Part shown: piece after piece, positions 1-12,719 of the stretch | Layout: each line of letters begins with the position of its first letter | Numbering within the stretch: the stretch's first letter is position 1 | From: Liquidambar formosana | Taxonomy: Eukaryota; Streptophyta; Magnoliopsida; Saxifragales; Altingiaceae | DNA length: 64,000 bases | NCBI GenBank assembly: GCA_039720395.1 | Contig: CM077829.1 | Coordinates: forward strand, 26,683,842 to 26,747,841 | Direction of reading: 5' to 3' | Notes under the pieces: generated by a model | Told to the model about the DNA's origin: nothing | Seen by the model: only the letters and a program-made list of their open reading frames with translations | Database searches by the model: none | Program-made: the position numbers and the translations under genes

Positions 1-429
1 AGCTACCTTAATAATAATAAAAAAATATTAAAAAAAATCCCTTTACTTCTTGCATTTTCCCATAAGGCTAAATTTTATAAAAAAAAATCAATGTTCTCGG
101 AAGAAGCATGCTCTAATCTATTAGTTGCGGACTAAATGAACATAATCACATTAATTGCAAGGGAGTATAGAATTTGGAAGTTTTTCTCTAACAAAAGTTT
201 ATCAAGAAGAATCACATTAAGAGGAATGCTAGTAATGTCATTGTAGTCTTACGAAGCACAAATACGGACATGTGATACGGGTATGACACGATACAAACAC
301 TCTGATACAATAATTCCTAAAAAACCTAAGACACGACATGGTTGGGATACGGAAATAATTACATTATTATATATATATATAACGAATTTTGTAAATAATT
401 AAATATTAAATATATATACATATGATGAA
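1..429. other. AT-rich non-coding stretch
   Basis: No coding signal is visible. Bases 245-330 hold a motif-rich patch (repeated acgatac/gatacgg words). It resembles the reverse complement of 4860-4960, where words such as tatgacacgatac recur. This suggests a dispersed repeat, probably a MITE end, but I cannot define its limits. The rest is low-complexity AT-rich DNA with a short TA tract near 365-380. Confidence 0.4.
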
Positions 430-990
430 GTTACTTTATCTTTTGGTGCCAAATTGATGCAGACCGCATCGCGTGTTTAGCCTTGAAGTTCTTAGAGGCG
501 ATGGATCGTCGAGAGGTTAAGCGAATGGGCTATTTTCGGGATTTTTATTAATTTAGCTTAGTTTAATTTATTAGTTATTTTAAGGCTTTATTTATTTCAT
601 TTTTATTATTGCTTTAAATTAATTAGTTTCCTAGAGAGTTAATTTTTACTTGTTCTAGTAGAATTAGGTTTTCTTATTTTAGTAGAACTAGGTTGTCTTG
701 TTCTAGTAGAACTAGGTTGTCTTGTTCTAGTAGAACTAGGTTTTTCTTATTAGTTCTTTATATAAAGGGATGTAAGCCTTGTGGCAAATAGTTGAAACTT
801 TGATTATTTGATTAATAATATTGAGAGAGAGAGTTCTCTTTTATTTTCCTACTTTCGTGTTCTTGAGAGAATATTGATTGTGGTTGCCTACTATCTGGCA
901 TTGTTTTTGCGACAATCAACAGATTGGTGGAAGCTTGTTTGTTTTTTGGTGAACTAGTCTCAACTGCGTATTTTCCGCTGCATCACAAAT
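430..990 (+). mobile_element. LTR-like fragment, possibly Ty1/copia
   Basis: The stretch has the layout of an LTR promoter: a tandem repeat block (650-744), then a TATA-like sequence (ctttatataaaggg near 758-771), then a leader with a GAGAGA tract, ending in a CA-type end near 987. No matching second LTR, primer binding site or coding region is seen next to it, so it would be a fragment or solo LTR. The assignment rests on layout only and is tentative. Confidence 0.3.
650..744. repeat. 24-bp tandem repeat, about 4 copies
   Basis: The unit ttgttctagtagaactagg plus five more bases is repeated about four times, the middle copies nearly identical. Each unit holds the partial dyad TTCTAGTAGAA. 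The array lies just upstream of a TATA-like box at about 762, like the dyad clusters in the other LTRs of this window. Confidence 0.8.
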
Positions 991-997
991 CCCCATA

Positions 998-1021
998 TCT
1001 CTCTCTCTCTCTCTCTCTCTC
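998..1021. repeat. (TC)n microsatellite
   Basis: Uninterrupted TC dinucleotide run of about 12 units. Confidence 0.95.
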
Positions 1022-1484
1022 ATGAATGAGAAATTGAGAAACTAAGAGTTCGATAAAAGTCTTATTTACCAAACTTTTTTTTTTTTTTGGCAAAAACACC
1101 TAACAATAGTTAAAATTTACAAATTTACTTTGCCATGTCTCCAAAGTGTCGGAGCCATATCCCTTAAGTGTTGGAGTCGTGTCTGAAATTAAATTATTAT
1201 TTTTAATTACTAAACACTTTGGGACTATGTCGGACACGGACACGAACACAGCTACTCCGGAGGAGTGTTGGCCATGCTTCCTAGTTGTAGTCAAAGGAAT
1301 GCTGTCCTAGTTGGAGCATGTGTCCCTTTTATAGGGAATATTTTCGTCTCATGTAAACTTCATGATGTGTCTTTGAAGAGAAACACTTATATATAATTGT
1401 GATATTGTTGATATGATATTCCAAGTCAACGAGAATAGAGCAAAGTGGGAGATATATATATATATATATATATATAGAATCTCA

Positions 1485-1676
1485 ATCAGGTCATGCAGCA
1501 CGTGTTAATATAAGTTAATTCAGCATGATGCATTGGGGTTGTACTTTGTACACCTCGTAACCTACGTCTAATGCATAAGATACATGTACAACTGCTTAAA
1601 AAAAAAGAAGAAAGGTACACGTATAACCCTCAATGTAGGTGTTGATATAAATTATATTAACACGTGCTTACCTAAT
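1485..1676. mobile_element. MITE, family with CACGTG in its terminal repeats (copy 1)
   Basis: The two ends form an imperfect inverted repeat of roughly 25 bp. The left end reads AGGTCATGCAGCACGTG and the reverse-complemented right end AGGTAAGCACGTGTTAATAT. A related copy is at 31154-31316, with the same internal words (cataatgcatt, gttgatataa). No transposase is present. The superfamily cannot be fixed because the target duplication is unclear. Confidence 0.55.
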
Positions 1677-2053
1677 TATTATCCTATATAATATATTTCT
1701 TCTCTCTTCATTTTTCGATCTCTTCTATTAATTTTTCCACTTTGTCTCTCTTATCCTTCTTCATAACCAATCTAAGACATTATGAAAGAATTGATTGAAC
1801 TCAAATTCAATTCATTCATTCTCTCTACTAAAATTATAAAATATGACATAGGCTTAATTTTGAATTATGAAATTTAAAAAAATATATATATGTAAAATTT
1901 TCATGAAGGTTCATGGACTTGTAGTATATTACTGGTGAGTGGTATTTGAACCTATATCCATAGTTTTTTTTTTTTTTTTTTTATTTTAATTATGATAAAT
2001 AAAAAAAATCTTTTGTTTTGAATTTTGAATTTTCTGTTTTATGAAAAAATGGG

Positions 2054-2056
<3 letters not shown>

Positions 2057-2095
<39 letters not shown>
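2057..2095. repeat. (AT)n microsatellite
   Basis: About 19 AT units without interruption. Similar shorter tracts lie at 1451-1476, 3226-3251 and 3826-3847. Confidence 0.95.
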
Positions 2096-2099
<4 letters not shown>

Positions 2100-2679
2100 T
2101 GGAGAAATCGAACTCGAAAATTCTACTTCCTATTAAAATTAACATATATGGTTAGGTAGAGCAACTATTTTACCCCGGCGCGCAGGAATCTAAGCCCTTT
2201 TCAATGTACAGCTTCAAATATAAGTGTTTGCTTGGACGCATTTATAAGGGGTGACTTTAGATATCCCTTTAAAATTAAAGCGCAAGCTCTGGGGAAAAAT
2301 CGTAGTACGAATACTACATACTACTCCAATGTCCAATGTGCTGTTTAAATACTGTTGTATGAGTGATTCTTACGAAAATGTCACACATGTACTGAAAGTG
2401 CAATTTCAGAGACTGGAAGCGATCTATCTCGTGAAAGTACTATCAAACATGTAGAACCTAAAAGTTAAAGGATTATTACACATATACCATTCGGTACTCA
2501 TACGAATCTTTCCCTACTTTACTCTTCATATACACTTAGGCAGGATAGGGAATGAAATGGGTTTGGCTAGAATCGGGACATATACACTCAAATAGACACA
2601 TTTGTTTGGTCGGAATTGGGACGTTTGGAATGAAATGTGTTTGGCTGGAATCGAGGGATCGACTTAGAATGAAATGGAG

Positions 2680-2784
2680 GGCACGTTTGTTTGCTTGAAA
2701 TCGAGGGGATTCAGAATAGAATGGACCTACTCATAATTGAAATTTCATTTCATTCGATTCTAATTCCGACCAAACAAATATGCC
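2680..2784. mobile_element. Short MITE-like element with GGCA termini
   Basis: The left end GGCACGTTTGTTTGCTTGAA and the reverse complement of the right end GGCATATTTGTTTGGTCGGA form an imperfect terminal inverted repeat of about 20-25 bp. The same word (catttgtttggtcggaat) also occurs just upstream near 2605, so the copy may be partly duplicated. The terminal motif resembles hAT-like MITEs of plants. No clear 8-bp target duplication is visible. Confidence 0.45.
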
Positions 2785-3221
2785 ATAAAAATAATAAGAA
2801 AAATCTTTTATGTCATTATTTTTTTATTTTTTTATTTAATATCAGGAGGTTTCAGATGGTTTTGCACCTAATTACTAATCCCTTTGTCTTACATGCACCA
2901 GACAATTACAAGATAAAATCCGATTCATAGGAGTAGCTTTGAGGGAAAGTGATGAAAGTTAAACTCAAGACATCTTACTTGACAAGAAACCTTAGATCCA
3001 CCCTCAGGGTTGGAGGAAAAATAATAATCATAATAATAATAATAATCTTCTTAACTTTTACATGACAGCAATACAATAGGCATGCATCAAAGTGTGTCAC
3101 ATAATCACATTTTAACACTTGTGTCGTTATGTTACGATGCCTAAACTCTTATTCTTTGTTTAAGTTTAACTAATATATGATATTACATTAGTATAATGAT
3201 GTACGTGGTGATAGATATATA

Positions 3222-3824
3222 TCTATATCTATATATATATATATATATATATTTATACTACTTATAAAAATATGAATGTAAAAAAAACTTTTGATTGACT
3301 AATATACCCATATTTTAATTTTTAAATACACAATTACCCACCCTTCTGCATATATAAGAAATATAGCAATATGAAAAATATAATTCTAAAACACATACCT
3401 TAATATATAAAACACAAATAGGAATTTAAAGAAAACGGAAATTATAATTCTTATATAATAAATAGAAATATATAAGAATATGAAAATTATAATTTTAAAA
3501 CAACAGCCGGAACACATACCTTAATATATTCTAAAACACATACCTTAATGTATAAAACACAAATAGGAATTCAAAGGAAATGGAAATTATAATTCTTATA
3601 TAATAAATAAATAGTCCGATTGTAAATTCCATTTTCTCCATCAAGAGTAGTTTCAACTTTCAAAATTCTGAATATATATCTAAAGAGTTTCTAATCCTTT
3701 GTTGTACTTTCGAATTTTAAACTTTATCTTTTATGAAAAAATATAAAATCTTTATGTATTTATTATTTTGTATAACTAATATTATTTAAAATATTCACGT
3801 GCAACGCACGTGTGCTATATCTAG
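3222..3824 (+). mobile_element. Non-autonomous Helitron
   Basis: The right end has the full Helitron signature: a 7-bp hairpin CACGTGC-AAC-GCACGTG (3796-3812), then eight AT-rich bases, then CTAG (3821-3824) followed by T. The left end begins TCTATATCTATATATA directly after an A at 3221, fitting a 5' TC start and insertion between A and T. The interior is AT-rich and holds an internal duplication: a block with acacataccttaatatat and ggaaattataattcttatat occurs at about 3390-3465 and again at about 3515-3607. There is no Rep/helicase coding capacity. The 5' end is less certain because it sits in a TA repeat. Confidence 0.75.
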
Positions 3825-3825
3825 T

Positions 3826-5505
3826 GTATATATATATATATATATATTTTAAATATTTTAATAACCAAATTAACACCCCCAAATTGTAAGAATATTTTTT
3901 TGTCATTATCTTAAGATGGATGATGCTGGACAAACGTATTGTGATTAAGAAATCTAAGTAAGTTCATTTTACATTAAACCTTTTCCCAATGGGTTGGAAC
4001 ATTTAGGCCCCAAAGAATAAAGGGATATCAAACTTTTCCCATACTCCAAGATTTTAATAACTCGAGTCTAATCGCAACTTTTGACGACAAAAAATATAAT
4101 TTTTTTTTTAGAGTGGATGTGGCACCACTCGGGGACAAACACGTGGATAATTCCATTTCATCAACTGTGATTGTAAAACAATAATGACAAAAAACAATGG
4201 CACTTGTGTTTGTTAAAGATGGTGCAATGATCAATCATGGAAGGGTTTTGAAAAAGTGGAAAGAGACTCGGTGAAAAAGCTTGTATCCATATTTAGCATA
4301 GTGTTGGTGGTAAAGTTCATAGAGAGAGTTAAAAAGGAGTAAACCGTAGTTAATAATAAGAGAGGAAGGAAAAGGGAACTCCGCTTGGAAGAAACATCCA
4401 TCTGTGGTGGGAGATTCGTTTGGGTTTAGGACAGAACCACAAGATCAAGGAGTGTGGCACATAATTGCATGTCACTCACTACTAGTTGAATTGTCGGTAA
4501 TTAATAAAACCCAGCTTTTGTTGTTTTTGGTTGGTAATTAATAAAACAATAAACAAGTCAAGCATCCCACTTCATATCAGTGACTCTCTTCCCTTCTTGG
4601 CTACATAGCATGGACACTTCTCTAGAAGGATCGTGTTCGTGTCGGACACAACATTCTTCCGACATACTTTTGACACATCTTTTTTTTCATTTTTTTCAGT
4701 CTTTCTAATATTTTTCCTTTTCATTTTTGTCATATTTTATCAATAAATAACTTCACTAAGGTTTCTAAAAATAATTCAAAAAATGTATTTTGAATTATGG
4801 ATATAAAGGTATATGATATTATCTAATTATATGCATAAAATATGCATTTAATTAATAGTGTGTTCTCACCATATCGTGTCCTAAATTTTGAAAATTTATT
4901 ATATCGGTATACTCGTATCGTGTCATAACCGTATCGTGTATTCGTACTTCTTAGCTTCTTGGTAAATAATGTTACCTGTACCTGTATGGATGGAATTTGA
5001 AAAAGTTGGAGGGAAATAAAGAGCAAAAATATTTATGGGCTGTTGATATTCAATTTATTCACATTCTCTTTCTCCTTTTCCTTTAATATGTGGCTAGCTA
5101 TGAGGGGAGGAGATACGACAAGAGGAAAATAAGAGATGATTGAGGTCAGAATCTTAGGAAAGTTTTGCCTCGTTATTCATCGACATGAAGGCCCCGTGGG
5201 CCTTGACTTCTGAGGTAAAGGGAGAGGGGGGGTTGGGTTGGGTTGGGGTAGGTTTTGGTTCAAACTTCATTATGTTTTCGAATGTTACCAAATAAGAAGA
5301 AAATGGTGAAAGATAAAATGATTTGGCCATGCTACTAATTATCCCTAGGAGAGAAGATTAGTCAAGAAAATACTCTCAGCCGCAGTTTATCATTATTAGG
5401 AGATTGTATCTTGTAATTTACCACTGCATGAGATATATAATAATTCAATGTATCTTTTGAGGTAAGTTACTTAAACATGTTTTATTAGGATAATAAAAAT
5501 AGAAT
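3826..5505. other. Non-coding stretch
   Basis: I see no gene. The part 4860-4960 (tcgtatcgtgtcataaccg and similar words) resembles the reverse complement of 245-330, and a related gtcggacacg-type patch is at 4630-4650. These are probably ends of a dispersed repeat. A GT-rich run (gggttgggttggggtagg) lies near 5229. Confidence 0.4.
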
Positions 5506-5712
5506 TTTCTTAACGTATGTCCTAAGAACACATGCTAAACTGTAATTAATAATCCAATCATCATATGAAAAAATATGTTTCCACAGTTTTTCAAATATTT
5601 TCACATTTTTTAATACAACTTTTATCATTTAAAATACATTTTTATCTTTTATAATGTAATGATTGGATCATTAATTACAGCTTAACATGTTCTTAAGACA
5701 CATCAACAAAAC
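5506..5712. mobile_element. MITE with about 50-bp terminal inverted repeats (copy 1)
   Basis: The ends are long inverted repeats. On the left CTGTAATTAATAATCCAATC and on the reverse-complemented right CTGTAATTAATGATCCAATC, both preceded by a related stretch containing CTAAGAACA/CTTAAGAACA. A second copy with the same ends is at 12720-12917. The centre is AT-rich without coding capacity. Confidence 0.7.
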
Positions 5713-5783
5713 CATAAAAATATATGACGTGACCTCTATATACATAAAATAGATCTCGTGCCAAAAGGACCAAATAGAGAGAG

Positions 5784-6060
5784 AGAGCGATCTTGTGTCA
5801 AAAGCCCTTTTGGTCTCTATAGCTCCTCCCATCTCCGTCTCCATCTCCCTTCTGTTGATACTAAATGGTTGGGAACACTAGCTGTAACAATGAGAACAGA
5901 AATATTGCTCCACCTATACAAGCTAAGGAGAGTCAATCTTGTGCCGAAAGCCCATTTGGTCCCTAGCATCTCCATCTCCCTTTGTTGACACTAAATAGTT
6001 GGGAACACCATAACAATGAGTACAGAAACAATATTGTTCCACCTACAAGCTAAGTATAAT
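5784..6060. repeat. Imperfect tandem duplication of about 145 bp
   Basis: The block starting gatcttgtgtcaaaagccc (5789) is repeated from about 5936 (caatcttgtgccgaaagccc). Both copies contain ctccatctccctt, then actaaatggttgggaacac or its variant, then caatgag and a final ccacctacaagctaag. The second copy carries small deletions. No coding function is apparent. Confidence 0.7.
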
Positions 6061-6913
6061 CTTAAAAGTAACGATCCTGTGTTACCCTTTTCCGGACTCA
6101 GAAACTTAACCCCATAATCTTGATATATTCCCAAAAATGGAGAAACAAAATGACCTTTAATTGGCCTTTCATATTAAGGACAGTAGAAAAAAAAAATGGG
6201 AGCTACAATCAACAATTGATTCAACATAAAAGCAAAATACATTCATATATGGAAGCTCACTAGGGTTCTCCAGTTGCTACTTTCCACTCATTTTTTAAGG
6301 CTAAACACCAACAAAAAATAATTAATTATACAAAAGAAAAGGATAGACAGCTAGCTAGAAGTGGAAATTTTCTACCACATGCAGCTTAACAGAGTGCGAA
6401 AGAGGATTTTTGGGTAATCTCACCCTCTGAGAGACCTGTCTAGGAACTTGTTGCAGCAAGAGAGCAAGACCCAAGAAGCTATCTTCGTAGAGCGTGAGTG
6501 GTGTAAGGCTTCTCCATCATGCGTTGCCTTTTAGATTACCGCAAACTAGAAATGGCAGCTTATCAAAAATCCTAGCTAATTCCCTTTTTCCCCAGTTGAG
6601 CCAGCTCATACAAACACTGCCCTAAAAGAAAAAAATAAAAAATAAAAACCCTCAATTTGGTAACTAGATTGCTAACTAAATTGAGTTACAAAGTGATTGA
6701 TAGTAAAGGAAACCCCCATTTCTCATTAAACCCTAATGAGTTTATGATGAAAATCACATGCAGTTAGTCGTATAACAAAATTGTCAAAGCCTACAATCAA
6801 ATAAAATCAAAGCATTAACAAAAATGAGGATATAAACTACATGCATACCTTTTGTAGATTTTGACTGCAATATGTAGAGATCCCTTGTCAAATTACAAAT
6901 TAAAAAGGGCCAC

Positions 6914-6953
<40 letters not shown>

Positions 6954-7094
6954 CAAGGAAAATTAATATCAATATAATCGATCTTACCATCACTAGCTCC
7001 AAGCTTGGTGCCATGAAAAAGAAACAAATATTAGTGAAATAAAGATTCAAAAAACAAGAATTGATAAAGGAAGTTGTGGATAAGATAACAACAG
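6061..7094 (-). other. Downstream part of the MIR319 transcription unit, or spacer
   Basis: No protein-coding signal is seen. On the minus strand this lies downstream of the miR319 hairpin, so part of it probably belongs to the pri-miRNA, but I see no clear splice sites or poly(A) signal that would define the transcript end. It contains a 35-bp (AG)n tract. Confidence 0.35.
6916..6950. repeat. (AG)n microsatellite
   Basis: Uninterrupted AG run of about 17 units, about 150 bp downstream of the miR319 hairpin on the minus strand. Confidence 0.95.
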
Positions 7095-7265
7095 TAAAGG
7101 GAGCTCCCTTCAGTCCAAGTACAGGAAGCTTAAGATTCAATTTTCTCCCGCATCATTCACTCATTTACTGGGTACCCCATAATCACTCAGTATTTGGATG
7201 AATGAGTCGGCAGCTAATTAAATCCAACAGCCACCCATAAGTGGACTGAAGAAAGCTCTCTTACG
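7095..7265 (-). ncRNA. MIR319: miR319 precursor hairpin
   Basis: Read on the minus strand, the 3' arm contains the mature miR319 sequence TTGGACTGAAGGGAGCTCCC (7099-7118). The 5' arm contains the matching strand AGAGCTTTCTTCAGTCCAC (7241-7259), which pairs with it. Between them lie the words typical of MIR319 stems: gctgccgactcattcatcc on the 5' side and gagtgaatgatgcgggaga plus ttgaatcttaagcttcctg on the 3' side, which extend the long foldback. This is the unusually long, loop-to-base processed stem of the miR159/319 family. miR319 guides cleavage of TCP transcription factor mRNAs controlling leaf growth (established knowledge). No mismatch is seen in the mature sequence, so the gene is probably functional. 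A nearby open frame in this region is a chance reading of the precursor. The family assignment is firm; the paralog number cannot be given. Confidence 0.95.
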
Positions 7266-7731
7266 TGTTAATTATTCATCCACCAAACCCACCTGTGTGT
7301 GTCTGCATATTTATATATGTTCTCTAAACGAAATTCATATACAGATCTATATATGCAACTTTCACATGAATAAGTAAAGTAAACACCACCCGCCCATGCC
7401 TATGCCCATGGTCGGCTTGCCATCATTCAACCCCAAAGCAAGCAAATCACCCCATCCATGACTAGGAATAGCTAACTCAAACTTCACTGACACCAACTTG
7501 GAATAAGAGAACATGGACCAACCTAAAAAATATAGATATATATGAAGAAAGGACTCTGCAATTAATGGTAGGCTAGCTAGAAAGGTCTCTGCTGATCAAA
7601 AAAATGCTAGAAAGGGTCTCACAAACGAAAGGGGTCCTCTCCTAATAAGAGGATCGATGGAGGGGGAGGCCTTCCCTTATCACTCTACCTCAGCCTAGTA
7701 ACTCATAGTTATATGAGTGGAGGAGAATGGG

Positions 7732-7739
7732 TTTATATA
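7732..7739 (-). promoter_or_regulatory. Probable TATA box of MIR319
   Basis: On the minus strand the sequence reads gctatataaaccc, a good plant TATA box, about 470 bp upstream of the hairpin. This predicts transcription starting near 7700. The position is typical of plant MIR genes, which are RNA polymerase II transcribed. No competing TATA box was seen closer to the hairpin. Confidence 0.55.
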
Positions 7740-7744
7740 GCTTG

Positions 7745-9330
7745 GGAAAGGCAGAGATTAGACAACAGTATTGTAATAATAAAATATTACTCCGTATAAA
7801 CAATAAACAAAATGAAAGGGAGTTATTCATATTCTTCCCTTTCTTTCCTTTCTTGTTGCCATATGCACTCCTCTAGCCTCCAATCCCTTGCATCATGGAA
7901 AGCCCATCGCTCCCTTCGCATATGCCCTCGTTACCTCTTAATTCTTCCCTAATTAATTATCTTTATCTTTATATTTATACTATATGAAAAAAAAATCAAT
8001 TATTGATATATTATAACAATAAGCATGTACTACTGTACACTCAAAACCCTCACCGAGTTTAGTTAGGATTACCTTTTTTTCATTCAGAGTATAAAGCATC
8101 TCACCCAAGCTATTAAGGGATTAGTTTGATACGAAATCTCAATGAAAATAAGATTTAGAATACCCTTAATAGTTAATACAATAAATAAATAAATAAATAT
8201 ATCTATGTTTCTTCTTCATATGTTAAAAGGCAAATTTATCCTTCAATGCTCAAACTAGAAGGGGGGGTGTGAATCACTTTCCACCGTGTGTAGTGCAATA
8301 CAGGTATATATATTTAGCTGGACAAAAGCTGCCAAACAGTGCATATGCGTATCCTAGACCCCAATATCTGCTGTTCGTTGAAAAAACAAGTCGTTTGCTA
8401 CGTAGACTGACGTTGTCATATTAATGGAGTAAATTTTTATAAGTAAATAAAGCGAAAATTTTGAAAATATAAAAACAGTACTAGAAAAATAAAAAATAAA
8501 CAAAAGACCACGCGGCCTAGAGATTCTAGGGGAAACCCTAGGCCCTTGTAGGGTTTCCGTTTTTGCGGTGAGAAAAAACTCTTTTTGACTGGCTTAACCC
8601 TACTTTGACAACTCTAAGTAGCCTTTTTCTATTTTATTATATTGCATATGTGAGCTTGTTTAACCCTCTAAGTACACTTCACTGTCTTAATTAGTAAGAT
8701 CGAGAGCAGACAATCCTGCTAAGTGAGGAATATTAATATCATATGACGTCACGTGTGTAAACCCCCCCCCTCTCTCTAAATTTAATTCTGGATATCATAT
8801 TACAAAATGTACAGAAAACCTGCTAGTACAGTTCAGCATAGTATTAATTAAAAACTAAAGTACAGACAACATCTATACTATACATCATACTCATACCGAC
8901 CAAAAGCCTAGTGATAAACTGGCATTCAAACTCAAATTCAAATAATATATGTGCCGGAACACAATGCATGTTTCTTTGTACAAGTAAAAGCCCCGTTAAC
9001 ATATCCAAAGTACACCGGGCTGATGATTAGGGTAGTGATAATGGCATATTAAAAAACACTGTTTCAATATTGGAGCTTGACACCTCGTTGGACCATCCAA
9101 CCTATTATTTGTGATGTTAAGATTTTGCTGAATAATACTTTTATGTAAGCTTCTCATTGTACTCCAAAGCTAACCAATAAGTTATCTCATTCTCTCGCCC
9201 AATTAATGGGTTGTTCTATGTATGTGTTTTGATTTCATCCCTATCACCTTTTTATCTAAGTATATTATCTCAGCAAAGAAGGATGAAGGGGATGGAAACA
9301 TTAACTTTTCTTCTTTTAGTAATGAATTGC

Positions 9331-9378
<48 letters not shown>

Positions 9379-12300
9379 TTTGCTAACCTAAGCATGAAGT
9401 AGCATCAAATTCCAAATTACCCATCACTTCAAAAAAAAAATAAAAATAATAATAATAATAAAATTAAAAATTAAAAATTGAAATTGAAATTTTTAAAATT
9501 TTTATTTATTTTTTCTTCTCTCTCTCTCTTCTTTTATCTTTTATCTTTTTCTTTTCCCCCTTAAGCTGGTATTGGACAAGCAACACAATATATATATATA
9601 TATATATATATTGCAAAAACTAATCCAGGAAAACCATTCAAACAAGGTAACTACAGACCAAGTTTAATGCAACACGAGCAATTATATGGTAGAGCCTTTT
9701 TAACCTACATTCAAGGGCAATAACACTAAAAAATTTTCACTATAAAAATAAGATAAAAAAGAACAACACTAACAAGAAATCCTGTTTAATTTTCACTCAC
9801 TTATATTTTTTCTGTTCAAACTTTACAAGTTCAACTCTAATCTGACTATGCAATAGTTAAAGACCTTACAAAACCCAAGTCAATTCTCCCACTATATATA
9901 GAAAACAAAACTCTAGAGCAATAACATGTGAGATCCTTTAAAAAACGAAGTCCAAACAGTGACAAGGAACCTAATTTAGGTACATTGATAGATTGATTAA
10001 GGATGTCGATCAATTAAGCTGGTCTTTAGATCGATAGAATGAAGAATTGATCAATCAACCACAACCAAAAGCGCATATAACGCATTAATCATGCCTACTC
10101 TCAAGATTCTATCCTTAATTGTTAAGAGGACGAAGACAAATTAATGTCCCTGCAAAGTTTCAAACCCCAGGTCCTAATAGGGTGCTGGAAACTTTTACCA
10201 CTCATGCTAAATGGCATCTCTCTATTTCAAGATTTGAACCCATAATTTTGTTTGATTGGTGCTTCCATCGTCGCAACCTAGCACATAGGTTTTGATCAAT
10301 AACATGATAGCCTTTCTGGTGAATACAATTGCTCGTGTCTCCAAGTCCTTCCAGAGTAACTCTTAGTACACGCCTAGCTGTGGGAGGGGGTAGCCCCTAA
10401 TTTGTCCATGACTAGGCACTTTATGTTCACAAACTCTCTTCCTTGCAAATATTTGAAGAGCCAAATATCTGTCAAATTTACTCTTACTAGCTTAATTCAA
10501 AATGTGATATAGATAATATGAAGAAAACTTATATGTAATAAACAATACTGCATATAATATTTTTTAATCCTATAATTTCACTTTAATCATATTGATCATA
10601 ACATCAAGTGCGTAACAATTACATGAAAGACTCATCCATTATGTGTCATTGGAAAAATTCAGGCTTACATTTGACTGGCTAATGTCCGCATATATGAGTC
10701 TGTTTCAACCTTCAACCTGCTGCCTGCAGCCTAGATTAAGAGTGGTAATTAAGAGGGCAGACGGCCAAATTAAACTTTGTAAAACTAGTTCAATCACAGA
10801 ACACCCAAATGAATAAATTAATAAAAAGAAGATTCTAAGATAAAATCTATCTTAAATTAGTCTCTTCAGAGGTTGTTAATAAATGAATCATGTTGGCAAG
10901 CTTTTTCAATGATAAATTATTAGGGAATGTGGGGTTAGGAGACAGACAGCGAAGGGTGGGGGAACCAGTAAAGAGCCAATAGGACATTAGGGGTATGATG
11001 GCAATGAGGAAATATAATATTTGTGGGGGAAGATCACATCAGATTCTCAGTCACTACTGCAATCACTGTCTTGTCAACACAAAAAGGCTGCCTACGAAAT
11101 GGTACTACCTTCTCCTCCATAGTCCCATCTTCCCCGTTCTCATTTCTCAATACCATTTCGTGTCCATTTGTCCATTTGTCCAATCACTCTTTTTCTCTCA
11201 TCCGTCCATCCATCTATCCATTCATCCACTCTTACCTCCACCCTTGAATTCCCAATATTTTATTATGTATTATTAGGTACGTATCTTGTAACATTTACTC
11301 TTTAGGGTTTTTTTTTTCCATTTCTTTTGAGGAGGGTGGGAAAATGGCATTTTTTTTTTTTTTTTTTTTTGAGGCGGGAAACTGGAAAGGGTAAAAAGGG
11401 GTAAATGGTTATGGCAATCTTGTTTGAATGTGATTATAATTATTTTCTTATCCACTGAGAAACTATTGATAAAAAAGGCTTAGAAGATCTCATGAAGGGA
11501 TTCGCATGTATACCCTCAAATTAGTTGAATTATAAATGGACTTCAATCTAACTCCGTTTATTGAAGATTAATTATTTCAAAGTATGAGTAGGACCATTAA
11601 AACATAAATATACATCTTGAGACTGCGCTAAAGACTTAAAACCTTAAATACTTGACCTCCTATACATTTGCCCACTAGACCACCACCTTCATTTATGGGT
11701 GAGAAAATGAGTTGAGGTAGTAGACAAGGATCTTATTTGGTCACTTTACACCTATGCATGAATTCTGGATGAGCTGACAATTGTTGAAGATTTATAAATT
11801 GTTTATAATCTATCTCTTACATATATATTCAAAATCTACATATGGAATGTAATTAGAGATGCATTTGAAATAGGGTGCTATTTGGGTGTCCAAAGACATC
11901 ATATTTACTATTGTATAAAATTTAGTATGCTGATGTGGTAGGTTTCTTAATCTAAGAAGCTTTAGTTCAGAAAGTTTCTCATCTTGATATTTTGAGGTGG
12001 AAAAGTAATAATAAGAAAAGGAATGATAGATTGAGAGGCAACTCTAGAATGAGGAACAAAACAGAGAGAGGGAGAGGGATTGGGAGGTTGAGAGAGGGGG
12101 GATAACCAAATAAGAGATTAGGGGGATTAGAGGTTTTATATGGAGGAAAACACAAAAAATGAGAGGGGTCCGGGGGAAATAAAAATAAAGGGGGTTAATT
12201 AAAATCATTTCAAAAGTGACAAATCTAGAATTTCAAAAATGTTTTAAGTCTTTGAGATATAAAGTTTTAGGCGAGGGACTGCCTCCTAAGTGCCTAACCC

Positions 12301-12719
12301 ATATGTGGCTTCACCCTTGCATGTAATTTGGGTAACCTTGAAGTTGATAAATTTGACACGTTTCATAAAAATCTGGCTGCGGCATGTTGAAATTATTTTG
12401 TGTTGCTTAATTAAAAAGTACGATTTAATTATGGGATCATTATTATCTCATTGTGATGTGTCTAAATGAGAATCAGCTGTTCTCCTTCCTGAAAGGCCCT
12501 ACATAGTCACCCACGCAACTCTAGTGGGGTTTGGGTACGGTCCCTAATTGACATTTTCCATTGAAAAAATACTGTTTATTTTTTTTATTTTATTTTAAGA
12601 AATCCAATCAAATGTTTTTACATTATTACATATGTTTTGATAATTCCAATTTTGTTTTTTAAGTGCACAGAACATTGAAAAAATAAAGAATACTTTTAAA
12701 AAGGTATTTTATGAAGTGT
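7745..12719. other. Long non-coding stretch
   Basis: No gene is recognised. The open frames here are short and composed of low-complexity sequence. The stretch holds TA microsatellites (9337-9375 and about 9588-9611), a C run near 8761-8770, poly(A/T) tracts (11314-11322, 11350-11371) and a purine-rich patch (12000-12190). The first part, to about 8500, may contain the upstream regulatory region of MIR319. Confidence 0.5.
9337..9375. repeat. (AT)n microsatellite
   Basis: About 19 AT units without interruption. Confidence 0.95.

Noticed and set aside
2930..3010. Possible tRNA-derived SINE (word cttacttgacaagaaaccttag)
   Set aside because: A similar stretch occurs at 31460-31530, so it is a dispersed repeat, but no A and B boxes or tail could be recognised.
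6784..7140. 118-codon minus-strand open frame across the miR319 mature arm
   Set aside because: It contains the translated (AG)n repeat and overlaps the microRNA precursor; it starts inside the hairpin. A chance frame.
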